64,000 bases of DNA from Chitinophaga japonensis (GTDB taxonomy: Bacteria; Bacteroidota; Bacteroidia; Chitinophagales; Chitinophagaceae): positions 1,815,115 to 1,879,114 of the forward strand of contig NZ_VLLG01000003.1 in assembly GCF_007830125.1 (NCBI RefSeq). The letters are read 5' to 3'. The position numbers and the translations under genes were made by a program. Positions within the stretch are counted from its first letter, which is position 1, and the number at the start of each line of letters is the position of its first letter. The notes beneath the pieces were generated by a model. That model saw nothing but the letters and a program-made list of their open reading frames with translations, had not been told where the DNA came from and did no database searches. Shown here in pieces: positions 17,771-26,047 of the stretch.

Positions 17771-18632
17771 TCTGATGTATAATTAAGAGTACAATAAAAG
17801 CCAGGTTGGTGCTGGTGCCAGCTATCACATTCATTTGCATGGTGCGCTTAAAGTCCGCGGCAGACCCGTCTTTCCATACCTGCAGGAACCAGCGTATAAA
17901 AAAGAAGATCACGGGGATGAAAAAGAGCTGCAGCAGCACAAAGTCCCACAGTTGTTGTTGCTGTTGATAATAAACAAACAGCAGGCCAAAGGCGGCCAGG
18001 TACATGGCGGCGCAATAGATAAAAGTGCCCCGTTTGCCCAGCAGCATGCTGATGGTGGTCACGCCGTCCGCCGCATCGGCTGCGTGCTGGTACACCTGCG
18101 TAATAGGGTAAAAGCCGCCTATCAGGAAGGCCGCGGCAATAGCGGGCAGCCAGGGCGCCGGCAGGGATGCGCCGGCGGCAGCAGCGCCGTAATAGACCAT
18201 GCAGAACACCAGGGTGCCCTGGTTCAGCACCACGGTAACGTAACCCCAGATGGGAAACCGTTTCAGCCGGATGTACCGGTTACTGTAGGCGCGGGAGCAG
18301 ATGATATAGAACAGCAGGGCCAGCGCAAACCAGCCGGATACCAGGAAGGCCAGCAGGAAGGCGGCAGCGTCCATCCACACGGTTACATAGAATAGCTGCC
18401 GGGTGGGCTGCATGGGCTTTGCCACGCCGCCTATGCTGCCCTCGTCCCGGTCCATGTAGCTGTTGTAACCGTTGCTGGAAGGGTAGAGCAGCCCGTGCAG
18501 CAGTACAAAGATCAATATGGCCCTGGCCGGATGGATAGGCCCTGGTACACAACTGAGGGCAAACCAGTATACCGGCATCAGGAAGTAGGAAAAAGGAAAA
18601 CGTAATAGCTGTATTGTAGATGGATGTAGCAT
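17763..18632 (-). CDS. UbiA-family prenyltransferase
   Basis: 289 residues, polytopic (about 8-9 membrane helices). The two UbiA aspartate motifs are recognisable: NGYNSYMDRDEGS (N-x3-D-x-D type) near residue 55 and DAADGVTTISMLLGK near 190. UbiA enzymes transfer an isoprenoid chain to an aromatic or similar acceptor in the membrane. As first gene of the PKS operon it suggests that the type III PKS product is prenylated, or that the operon acts on a membrane lipid. The 42-nt gap upstream leaves it open whether the preceding gene belongs to the operon. Confidence 0.85.
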   Translation of the reverse strand: MLHPSTIQLLRFPFSYFLMPVYWFALSCVPGPIHPARAILIFVLLHGLLYPSSNGYNSYMDRDEGSIGGVAKPMQPTRQLFYVTVWMDAAAFLLAFLVSGWFALALLFYIICSRAYSNRYIRLKRFPIWGYVTVVLNQGTLVFCMVYYGAAAAGASLPAPWLPAIAAAFLIGGFYPITQVYQHAADAADGVTTISMLLGKRGTFIYCAAMYLAAFGLLFVYYQQQQQLWDFVLLQLFFIPVIFFFIRWFLQVWKDGSAADFKRTMQMNVIAGTSTNLAFIVLLIIHQIG

Positions 18633-18674
18633 GCAATTGCGCTCCCGGCAACCGAATATAGGAAAAAAACGGCA

Positions 18675-19634
18675 CTACCTGTTCTTGCGCTTCCGTCCGG
18701 CTTTCTCCGCTTCCATCTCTTCCGCAGTCTGCGGATGCATCAGGTCCTTTTTGCGCTGGTCCAGCGGGTGCTGTACGGGAAACTTGCCCCGTTCCAGCGC
18801 GTCGTGAAACACTTTTTCAATATGCACCCACTTGCCGGCTTTCCATTTGAATCCTTCATAGTCCAGGTCGGGCACATACGTATACGGTTTTCCGGGCTCA
18901 TTGGTTGCCGATATCAGGTGATCATATACGATCATGTCCATTTCGGGGTTGTAACTGAGGCTGATGGTGGCTTCTTTCTTGTATTCCACGATGAAGCGGT
19001 TGCGCACCGGCTTGGGCACGGTATCTTCCGCAAAGCTGAAGTAGGGGCCGCCGAACACGGGCTGCCCGTCTTTGAAGGTGAGCATGTCCAGCAGCTTCTT
19101 GGTGCTGCGCAGGTTATTGGCGTCGTAGCCAAACAGCGTATAGTATTCCCTGTTAAAATAATGCCGCTGCAGGATCTTGTAGTAGAGGCAGCCGTACCAG
19201 GCCTTGTTGCCGGCAACCGTATCCGCGTTACCGTAGTCGGAATTGTCGAACAGGGGAAACAGCTTCAGCTCCCCGTTCTTCGTATTCATCTGTATGGCGC
19301 CGTAATGGTGGTAAAAGCCGTTGTCCATTTCCAGGCCCCAGGAAAAAATGCGGAAAGTGCTGTCCTCCGGGTACTGTATGCTCACGGAGCGGATGGAGTC
19401 AAAAGGGAAGTCAAAGGAATATTTTGTTTTCAGGGCCTGCACCAGTTTGGGAATAAAGCGGTCGCTGCTTTGGCGGCGGGCGTCCTCCGTTCTACCGTTC
19501 AGGATATTGTAGGCCAGGTATTGCAGGGAGTCCTGTTGCTGTTGCAGCACAGCCAGGCTGGCGGAGTCCAGGCGCTGGGCCTGCACCGCTGCGCCGGCCA
19601 GCAGCCCCAGGAGCAGGAGTAAGGTTCTTGTCAT
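18675..19634 (-). CDS. Secreted protein of unknown function
   Basis: 319 residues with a clear signal peptide (MTRTLLLLLGLLAGAAVQAQ). The mature part has alternating beta-type segments with many Tyr and Phe and a basic C-terminus (KAGRKRKNR). I do not recognise the family. It lies between the PKS operon and gmhA on the same strand. Confidence 0.75.
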   Translation of the reverse strand: MTRTLLLLLGLLAGAAVQAQRLDSASLAVLQQQQDSLQYLAYNILNGRTEDARRQSSDRFIPKLVQALKTKYSFDFPFDSIRSVSIQYPEDSTFRIFSWGLEMDNGFYHHYGAIQMNTKNGELKLFPLFDNSDYGNADTVAGNKAWYGCLYYKILQRHYFNREYYTLFGYDANNLRSTKKLLDMLTFKDGQPVFGGPYFSFAEDTVPKPVRNRFIVEYKKEATISLSYNPEMDMIVYDHLISATNEPGKPYTYVPDLDYEGFKWKAGKWVHIEKVFHDALERGKFPVQHPLDQRKKDLMHPQTAEEMEAEKAGRKRKNR

Positions 19635-19691
19635 TGCTTCTTATTACGTTCTGCCTGTAAAATTATTGTATAGCACGGTAATAATGTGCTG

Positions 19692-20270
19692 TCAGAACAG
19701 GCTGCTCTCCACTATTTCGCAGATAATATGTCCCACGGTGATATGCGACTCCTGTATACGGGGCGTGTCTGCAGAAGGGATGTTGAGCAGGTAATCGCAA
19801 TATGCTCTCATTTTGCCCCCGCTTTTGCCGGTCATGCCGATCACGATCATGCCCTGTTCCCTGGCGGCTTTGGCGGCTTCCAGTATGTTGGGGGAATTGC
19901 CGGAGGTGGAAATGGCCACCAGCACGTCTCCCGGCTGCCCGATGCCCCGCAGCATGCGGGCGTATATTTCGTCATACCCGTAATCATTGCCCACGGCGGT
20001 CAGGTAGGAGGTGTTGCAGTGCAGCGCTTCCGCGTACAGCGCTGGCCGGTCTTTGTAGAACCTGCCGGAAAACTCGGCCGCCAGGTGCTGGGCGTCGGCA
20101 GCGCTGCCACCGTTGCCGCAGAACAGTATTTTTTTATGATCCTGCAGGCTGTGTATCATGGCGATGGCCGCCATGTGAATGGTATCCAGCAATACCGCAT
20201 CCTCCATAATGGCCTGTTTAACGGCAATGCTTTCGCGGATGGCTTCCGTAATGATCGTTGTTTGCACCAT
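19692..20270 (-). CDS. gmhA: Sedoheptulose 7-phosphate isomerase (SIS domain)
   Basis: 192 residues, one SIS fold. Recognisable are ILFCGNGGSAADAQHLAAEFSGRF (sugar-phosphate loop), LTAVGNDYGYDEIYARML and VAISTSGNSPNILEAAKAA. GmhA converts sedoheptulose 7-phosphate to D-glycero-D-manno-heptose 7-phosphate, the first step to ADP- or GDP-heptose for LPS or glycan synthesis. Two glycosyltransferases are encoded immediately upstream on the same strand. A general phosphoheptose-binding SIS protein is possible but less likely. Confidence 0.88.
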   Translation of the reverse strand: MVQTTIITEAIRESIAVKQAIMEDAVLLDTIHMAAIAMIHSLQDHKKILFCGNGGSAADAQHLAAEFSGRFYKDRPALYAEALHCNTSYLTAVGNDYGYDEIYARMLRGIGQPGDVLVAISTSGNSPNILEAAKAAREQGMIVIGMTGKSGGKMRAYCDYLLNIPSADTPRIQESHITVGHIICEIVESSLF

Positions 20271-20312
20271 AACAGGGGGTACATCATGAAACGTACCACG
20301 TTTGCCGCACTC

Positions 20313-21446
20313 CTATCCGCCGGCCAGACTATGTATTTCTTTCGCCAGCCTGTGCCAGGAATATTGCTGTTTTTCCACACGCAGGGCTGCGGTCATGTCC
20401 GCTTCGCGGTTGTCCAGGAAGTAGCGTTCCACGGCGGCGGCAATGGCTGCCGGCTCCGGTGCGCAGCGGAAGCCCACCTTACCGTCCGGTATGGTTTCCG
20501 CCAGCCCGCCTACATCGGTCACTACCATGGGCCTTTCAAAATGGTAAGCAATCTGTGAGATACCGCTCTGGGTAGCGCTTTTATAGGGCTGCACTACCAG
20601 GTCGGCGGCACAGAAATAATATTTTACCGCTTCATTGGGAATGAAGTCCGTGTGCAGCAGCACCCGGTCGCCCAGTTGCAGTTGCTGCAGCAACTGGTGA
20701 TAGGGAGCGGCGTCTTCGTAGAACTCGCCGGCCACCACGAGGTGGATGTCCAGCCTGCGCAGGCGCTCGTCTGCCATGGCCTGCAGCAGCAGGTCCAGTC
20801 CTTTATAGGGGCGGATGAACCCGAAAAAGAGGAGGTACCGCTTTTGCGGGTCCAGTTGCAGGTAGGCCCTGGCTTCCTGTCTGGGCAGGATGGGGCCGTA
20901 GCTGTCATAAATGGGGTGGGGGATGATGGATGCCGGCTTGTGCGGCTCAAAGGCCCGCAGGTCGTTCAGCACGGAGCGGGTCATGGCGATGAAGGCATCT
21001 ACCGGTTTCAGGAAGTAGCGGGTAAAGGCCTTGTCGCCGAAACGTTGTTCGTGCGGCACCACGTTGTCCAGCAGCCCGATCACCTTGAAGCGGGCGCCGC
21101 CTCTTTTGGCTACGCGCAATATGGTGCCCAGGCAGGGCCCCATAAAGGGCAGCCAGTATCTTACGATCACAATGTCCGGGTTGAAACGGCGCACCTGGCG
21201 GCCAATGCGCCACCAGTTGAGCGGGTTCACGGAATTGATGAGGCGGCGTATGCGCAGGTGGGCCGGCGGCGGGTCCGTGGCGTACTGGCTTTTACCGGGA
21301 AAGAGGAAGCCGGGGTACTGTACCGTAAAGGTCCAGATATCCACTTCATCCGCCAGTTGCAGCTCGGTGGCCAGGCGCTCATTATAAGCGGCCAGCCCAC
21401 CCCGGAAAGGGTAGGCTGTGCCGAGGATCAATATTTTTTTAGGCAT
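20313..21446 (-). CDS. GT-B glycosyltransferase (GT4-like)
   Basis: 377 residues from the ATG at 21446 (MPKKILILGTAYPFRGGLA). A reading 17 codons longer exists, but those residues are encoded by an intergenic repeat, so I reject it. The N-terminal glycine-rich acceptor fold is followed by RYLLFFGFIRPYKGLDLLL and, in the donor half, VVQPYKSATQSGISQIAYHF with GGLAETI. This is the GT4 layout for NDP-sugar transfer in cell-surface glycan synthesis. gmhA follows 42 nt downstream and a GT2 enzyme lies upstream. Confidence 0.85.
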   Translation of the reverse strand: MPKKILILGTAYPFRGGLAAYNERLATELQLADEVDIWTFTVQYPGFLFPGKSQYATDPPPAHLRIRRLINSVNPLNWWRIGRQVRRFNPDIVIVRYWLPFMGPCLGTILRVAKRGGARFKVIGLLDNVVPHEQRFGDKAFTRYFLKPVDAFIAMTRSVLNDLRAFEPHKPASIIPHPIYDSYGPILPRQEARAYLQLDPQKRYLLFFGFIRPYKGLDLLLQAMADERLRRLDIHLVVAGEFYEDAAPYHQLLQQLQLGDRVLLHTDFIPNEAVKYYFCAADLVVQPYKSATQSGISQIAYHFERPMVVTDVGGLAETIPDGKVGFRCAPEPAAIAAAVERYFLDNREADMTAALRVEKQQYSWHRLAKEIHSLAGG

Positions 21447-21457
21447 CAGTAGAAAAG

Positions 21458-21577
21458 GTAAAATTCCAAATCCCAAAATCCAAATCCCAAAATCCAAAAT
21501 ACAGGTAGGCCTTCAATAATACTGAACTGTTATTGGTATTTAGGTGTTTGCCTGCATTTTGGAATTTGGAATTTTCA
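21458..21577. repeat. TTCCAAA-type intergenic inverted repeat (family 2, copy 2)
   Basis: The left arm (about 21460-21500) iterates CCAAATCCCAAAAT units. The right arm (about 21555-21577) reads TTTTGGAATTTGGAATTTT. It has the same organisation as the 13.6 kb copy and sits exactly between two glycosyltransferase genes. The stop codon of the upstream GT2 gene lies inside its right arm. Confidence 0.75.
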
Positions 21578-22531
21578 AATCGTTTCTTCTATCAGGTAAG
21601 TGTTCCGTTCCGGTGCGTTGCGGGCTACCAGCTCGCCGATAAAGCCCGTGAGGAAGAGCTGGGAACCGATGATCATGAACAGGATGGCCAGGTAAAAGAT
21701 GGGGCGGTCCGTCATGTTGTAGCGGTCAAAGAATATCTTGGCAAAGGCCAGGTAAAAAGCAATGCCAAAGCCTGCCAGGAAGAAGAGGGTGCCCAGGGCG
21801 CCGAAGAGGTGCATGGGCCTTTTCCCGAACTTGCCGATGAACATGATGGAGGCCAGGTCCAGGAAGCCGTTGATGAAGCGCTCCAGCCCGAACTTGGTAA
21901 CCCCGTATTTGCGGGCGCGGTGCTCCACCACTTTTTCGCCGATGTTGCGGAAGCCGGCCCATTTGGCGATCACGGGAATGTAACGGTGCATTTCCCCGTA
22001 TACTTCAATGGACTTCACCACTTTTTTGCGGTAGGCTTTCAGGCCGCAGTTCATATCGTGCAGCTTTACCCCGCTCATTTTGGTGGTGGTCCAGTTATAC
22101 AGTTTGCTGGGCAGGTTTTTGGTAAACGTGTTGTCGTAGCGTTTTTTCTTCCAGCCGCTCACCAGGTCATACCCGTCTTCCATGATCATTCGGTACAGCT
22201 CCGGTATTTCATCCGGGCTGTCCTGCAGGTCGGCGTCCATGGTGATCACCACGTTGCCCCGGGCGGAGCGGAAGCCTTCATTCAGTGCTGCAGACTTGCC
22301 GTAATTGCGGCGGAAGCGGATGGCCCTGATACGGTCATCATCGGCCGCCAGCCGCTGTATCACTTCCCAGGAGCTGTCCGTGCTGCCGTCGTCCACCATC
22401 CACACCTCGTAGGTGAAGCGATGGGCCTCCATCACCTTTGCTATCCAGGCAACCAGCTCGGGCAAAGATTCCTCTTCGTTCTTTAAGGGAATAATAACGG
22501 ATATGTCAATAACGGATATGTCTACACTCAT
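21575..22531 (-). CDS. GT2 glycosyltransferase with two C-terminal membrane helices (polyprenyl-phosphate type)
   Basis: 318 residues. The GT-A core has SVIIPLKNEEESLPEL, MVDDGSTDSSW, NYGKSAALNEGF and the DxD-type TMDADLQDSPDEI. Two membrane spans follow at about 235-258 and 270-297, as in DPM1/ArnC/GtrB enzymes that charge undecaprenyl phosphate with a sugar. The N-terminus contains a small tandem duplication (DISVI twice) from a 15-bp DNA repeat near 22497-22526, so the start could be either Met. Confidence 0.88.
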   Translation of the reverse strand: MSVDISVIDISVIIPLKNEEESLPELVAWIAKVMEAHRFTYEVWMVDDGSTDSSWEVIQRLAADDDRIRAIRFRRNYGKSAALNEGFRSARGNVVITMDADLQDSPDEIPELYRMIMEDGYDLVSGWKKKRYDNTFTKNLPSKLYNWTTTKMSGVKLHDMNCGLKAYRKKVVKSIEVYGEMHRYIPVIAKWAGFRNIGEKVVEHRARKYGVTKFGLERFINGFLDLASIMFIGKFGKRPMHLFGALGTLFFLAGFGIAFYLAFAKIFFDRYNMTDRPIFYLAILFMIIGSQLFLTGFIGELVARNAPERNTYLIEETI

Positions 22532-22640
22532 AATAAATTAATAATTAACAATTAATAATTAATAATGCCCGTAGCATTTATGTTTCGTTGAAAGGCTGCG
22601 TCACGATTATTAATTATTAATTATTCATTGTTAATTATTT
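22530..22640. repeat. AT-rich intergenic inverted repeat (family 1, copy 2)
   Basis: Arms of TTAATAATTAA-type sequence at about 22530-22566 and inverted at 22606-22640, like the copy at 7992-8155. It fills the gap between the GT2 and DUF4199 genes and touches the stop codon of the latter. Confidence 0.7.
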
Positions 22641-23129
22641 AACCGTCGGGTTCTTCTTGGCCACGGCAGCTCCTATCAGGGAGGCAATGGCGCCAAAGAA
22701 CAGGGTGCCGAAGATGCCGCCGGCTAACATAAACACCATGAACATTTTGTCGGTCATGGCGATGGCATTCTCTATCACCTCGTCAGACTGCCCCTGCTTT
22801 TCCATGTCCAGCCGTACCTGTTCCAGCGCTTTTTCCTTGATCTCCGGGAAAATAAGGACGAAAAGCACGCCAAACAGCACGGTGATCAGCGCTATAATGG
22901 CGGTGGTTTTGAACCCGCTCGCAAAAACGTTGCCAAAGGTCACGTTCCCGTCATTGGCTTTAGCGTACTGGATGCAGGTAAAGATAACGCCGGCGAACAT
23001 GATCAGGATGTTGACCCATTGCGTCCATTTGGCCGTATTAAGGTTCATAACGTAGTACAGTACAGAAAGCAGCACCAGTATTGCGCTGAGGATCAGGCCA
23101 TACTGGAGATGGATTTTGTTTTTAGTCAT
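22635..23129 (-). CDS. DUF4199 membrane protein
   Basis: 164 residues with four membrane segments (about 9-27, 37-55, 72-95, 130-155). The pattern GNVTFGNVFASGFKTTAIIALI matches DUF4199, a Bacteroidota inner-membrane family of unknown role. A charged loop at about 95-125 separates helices 3 and 4. In many relatives it lies near glycosyltransferase genes, as here. Confidence 0.82.
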   Translation of the reverse strand: MTKNKIHLQYGLILSAILVLLSVLYYVMNLNTAKWTQWVNILIMFAGVIFTCIQYAKANDGNVTFGNVFASGFKTTAIIALITVLFGVLFVLIFPEIKEKALEQVRLDMEKQGQSDEVIENAIAMTDKMFMVFMLAGGIFGTLFFGAIASLIGAAVAKKNPTVK

Positions 23130-23148
23130 AGCAAAGGTTTTATAAGGA

Positions 23149-24411
23149 TTAAGAAAACAGTACCTGGTTTTTGCTGATGATCCCTTTCACTTTTCCCTTT
23201 AACGAGGTATCAATATACGCTGAATTTTTAGACCGGGAGGCAATATCTGCCACCGTAAACGTCCATTCCGTATCCGGGTCAAATATGGTGAGGTTGGCTA
23301 CAGCGCCTTCCTGCAATATGGGGGCGGGCAGGTGGAACACCTGGCGCGGTTGTACGGTGAGCATGCGGATGAGCTGTTCCAGCGGGAGTTGGGGAACATG
23401 TCTACGGATAGCCCCAAAACAGGTTTCCAGGCCTGTCATCCCGTATTTGGCATATTCAAATTCCGTTTGCTTGGCGTCCCAGTCCTGGGGCTGGTGGTGG
23501 GTGGCAAAGCAATCTATGGTGCCGTTCAGCACGGCTTCCCGTAGCGCGGCCACATCTTCGGCGGTACGCAGGGGCGGGTTTACTTTCAGGAAGGTATTGT
23601 ACTTCACCAGGTCCGCATCCGTAAAGGAAAGGTGATAGGGCGTAACGGAGCAGGTTACCTGTATGCCGGCCGCTTTGGCCCGGGCTATCAGCTCCACGGA
23701 TCTGGCGGTGCTGATGCCGGTAAAATGTATGCGGGAGCCGGTGTACTGCGCCAGCTCCAGGTCGCGCTGTATGATCAGCTCTTCGGCCAGGGCCGGTTTG
23801 CCGGGCATGCCCAGTTGCGTGGAAAAGATGCCTTCGTGCATCAGGCCATGCGCGGAAATGCTCAGGTCGTCCGGGAGCTGTATGATGGTGCCGTCAAAAG
23901 CTTTTACGTATTGTAGGGCCTTGAGCAGCAGGCCGGGAGACTGCACCGGTTTAAACCCGTCTGAAAAGGCCACTGCGCCGGCTTCCTGCATCTCGTACAT
24001 TTCTGAAAGGGAGCTGCCTTCCAGGTTCTTGGTCACCGCACCAATGGGCAGCACCTGTACGGCATGGTGGGCCGTCTGGCTCAGCACATAGGTGATCTGG
24101 GGCTTGGTATGCAGGGCGGGCTGGGTATTGGGCACGATCATGACCGTGGTAAAGCCGCCCCTGGCAGCAGCATCTGCCCCGCTTTGCAGGTCTTCCTTGT
24201 ATTCCTGTCCGGGATCGCAGAAATGCGCAAATACATCCATCCACCCCGGGGACACGTGCAGGTTGTTCCCGCTAATTTCCCGGGCGCCGGCGGCGCTAAT
24301 AGCCGGGGCTACCTGCCGGATCACGCCGTTTTCTACTAAAATATCCTGTTGCTGCCCGTGCAGGGGAGAGGTAGGTGCGACAATCTTTACGTTTTTAAGT
24401 AATATGTGCAT
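23149..24411 (-). CDS. Dihydroorotase-like protein with degenerate metal site
   Basis: 420 residues, collinear with class I dihydroorotase (amidohydrolase fold). By eye, most metal ligands are changed. The usual DxHxHxRxPG reads DVFAHFCDPG (first His to Phe, Arg to Cys); the HxED region reads IQLPDD; the second-shell HxxHxST reads IHFTGISTA; and the catalytic DHAPH reads HHQPQ. It is therefore probably inactive as a hydrolase. Dead DHOase homologues (PyrC') are known in other bacteria as structural partners of aspartate transcarbamoylase, a plausible role here. A catalytic PyrC should exist elsewhere in the genome. Confidence 0.85.
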   Translation of the reverse strand: MHILLKNVKIVAPTSPLHGQQQDILVENGVIRQVAPAISAAGAREISGNNLHVSPGWMDVFAHFCDPGQEYKEDLQSGADAAARGGFTTVMIVPNTQPALHTKPQITYVLSQTAHHAVQVLPIGAVTKNLEGSSLSEMYEMQEAGAVAFSDGFKPVQSPGLLLKALQYVKAFDGTIIQLPDDLSISAHGLMHEGIFSTQLGMPGKPALAEELIIQRDLELAQYTGSRIHFTGISTARSVELIARAKAAGIQVTCSVTPYHLSFTDADLVKYNTFLKVNPPLRTAEDVAALREAVLNGTIDCFATHHQPQDWDAKQTEFEYAKYGMTGLETCFGAIRRHVPQLPLEQLIRMLTVQPRQVFHLPAPILQEGAVANLTIFDPDTEWTFTVADIASRSKNSAYIDTSLKGKVKGIISKNQVLFS

Positions 24412-24589
24412 GCTATACTAATAATACCTGTCTCTGAGAATAGTGCTTGTTCAAAAGTCCGGCAGCAAATGTAATATAAAAGTGGTAATTATCGGGCACC
24501 GGGGCACCAGGACCTCACCAGGCGTTTACCGGGGATTTACCGGCATTTACAGGGAGAAAGCATAGGGAAAGCATAAAGAAGGGATGAAA

Positions 24590-24624
24590 GAAAGCCGCAC
24601 AAACGGCTGGTTCGTGCGGCTTTC
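24590..24624. terminator. Hairpin terminator (perfect 11-bp stem)
   Basis: The arms GAAAGCCGCAC (24590-24600) and GTGCGGCTTTC (24614-24624) are perfectly complementary. On the minus strand it lies 35 nt after the small RiPP-like gene and is followed by TTTC-rich sequence, so it probably terminates that transcript. Confidence 0.75.
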
Positions 24625-24658
24625 ATATGGGTGAAGACCATCCGGGTATATGATCGTC

Positions 24659-24820
24659 TTACAGCAGGCAACCCGGCTGGCCCGGTTTGCTGATGGGAGG
24701 CGGACATTTAAAGCCGAAAGTGGGGGCGTCTTCCCATTTCTTTACGCCAAGGCTGTTATTGCTCAGCGTGGAAATTTTGATCTTGTTCAGGCGGAGCTTC
24801 TTTGCGCTTTGTTTTTTCAT
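24659..24820 (-). CDS. Class I lanthipeptide-like RiPP precursor (orphan)
   Basis: 53 residues. The leader MKKQSAKKLRLNKIKISTLS fits the KLxLxKxxIxxL leader pattern of Bacteroidota lanthipeptide and other RiPP precursors. The C-terminal part holds Ser and Thr residues and two Cys (residues 39 and 51) in a Pro/Gly-rich core, KCPPPISKPGQPGCLL. Such cores can form thioether rings or a disulfide. No LanB/LanC-like dehydratase or cyclase, protease or exporter is encoded within this window. The gene is isolated between a lipase and the dihydroorotase-like gene and has its own terminator, which supports expression as a single small gene. Confidence 0.65.
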   Translation of the reverse strand: MKKQSAKKLRLNKIKISTLSNNSLGVKKWEDAPTFGFKCPPPISKPGQPGCLL

Positions 24821-24917
24821 ACAATACGGTTTGAGGGTGGATAATTGAGATACCTTCCTGCTGAAGGTACGTAGAAATCCAGGCGCCGGAAATCCCGGGA
24901 AACAGGGATTTCGCTGC

Positions 24918-25901
24918 CTATGCCAGTTGTGTGGCCGGCGTCACCCCCAGGAAGCCCGCGTAATTGCTCACCGCATGCTGGGCGCCTGCCTGCCCGAACC
25001 AGTCTGCCGCGGTATTGTCCAGGTACTGGTCATTCAGGCTGGCGGTAAACTCGGTGTAGTGATTGGACTGCTGCTGGTAATGATAGAAGAGGAACACCCC
25101 GGCCAGCAGGAAGAAAGCCTCCCGCAGGCTGACGGTCTTCCCCTTGTAGGTGACCGTGATCTCCGAAGCGGCCGGCTGGGGCACGTACAGGAAACCGGTC
25201 AGGAAAATGGTATCCGAAACGGGGAAATTGGGCACAATATCATTCGTATTCTGGTAATGCCATGCGGCAGGCAGCTTGGCGTCCAGGTCCGAGGCAAAAT
25301 CGCCGTTGCCGGGCGCCGGCGCGGCAAAGGTGAAGAGGGATACATTGCTGGTGGAATAGCCGTCCTTTGTAAGGGTGCTTACGAAATAGGAGGTAAATAC
25401 ATTCGCAATGTTACCCCCCAGGCTATGCCCGGTAATGATCACCTGCTTACCCGGTTTTACGGCATTGTCCAGCAGGAAATCCGTAAGGGACACGGAGGAG
25501 CCCAGCGTGTCCAGCATACCCAGCACGTTGTTAAAGGCGGTATTGGCGCCGTTGCTGATCAGGGGATTGGCGGTTGTGGCATAGGGCCAGCTTACCTGGG
25601 TGATCACGTCCAGGTCTTCCAGTATCCAGTTGGCAAACGCGTCCCAGTTGCTGAAAACATCCTGCGGGGGCAGGGAGCCGCGGATAGCCAGCGCATAGGT
25701 TTCTTCCGCCGCGTCGGTGGCCACAAAGGCATAGTTGCCATCGGAGGATTGCAGGCCGTTCCATACAATTTTCCAGCCCGGCAGGTAAGTGCCGATATCA
25801 TTTACCGGGTCGGAAGAGTAGGTGACAAAACAAAGCAGTACTGCATTCTGCGCACCCGGGGGCGGATTGCCGTTACCAGGGGTGGTGGAAAGAGGTGTCA
25901 T
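24918..25901 (-). CDS. Class 3 lipase / alpha-beta hydrolase
   Basis: 327 residues. The nucleophile elbow is GHSLGGNIANVF (Ser near residue 160). The catalytic Asp is likely the one in NTNDIVPNFP, and the His the one in AQHAVSNYAG near the C-terminus, the order of the class 3 lipase fold. The conserved ALAIRGS strand forms the oxyanion side. There is no signal peptide; the Pro-rich start suggests cytoplasmic location or non-classical export. The substrate is probably an acylglycerol or other ester. Confidence 0.85.
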   Translation of the reverse strand: MTPLSTTPGNGNPPPGAQNAVLLCFVTYSSDPVNDIGTYLPGWKIVWNGLQSSDGNYAFVATDAAEETYALAIRGSLPPQDVFSNWDAFANWILEDLDVITQVSWPYATTANPLISNGANTAFNNVLGMLDTLGSSVSLTDFLLDNAVKPGKQVIITGHSLGGNIANVFTSYFVSTLTKDGYSTSNVSLFTFAAPAPGNGDFASDLDAKLPAAWHYQNTNDIVPNFPVSDTIFLTGFLYVPQPAASEITVTYKGKTVSLREAFFLLAGVFLFYHYQQQSNHYTEFTASLNDQYLDNTAADWFGQAGAQHAVSNYAGFLGVTPATQLA

Positions 25902-26047
25902 GATGTTGGATTTTAAAATTGAGAAATGAGGGAATAAAAAAGGGTATCATACGTAATTTCAGGGCATGTTGTTGCGAGGCTAAGGTATCAAGTTTCCCTC
26001 AACTTTCATTACTTTGTAAAAAAATACCCGGTAGTATCTTTTTAATT

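Noticed and set aside
21447..21497. N-terminal extension of the GT4 glycosyltransferase
   Set aside because: The extra residues (MDFGIWILGFGIL) are the translation of the TTCCAAA repeat family. The ATG at 21446 begins the conserved fold.
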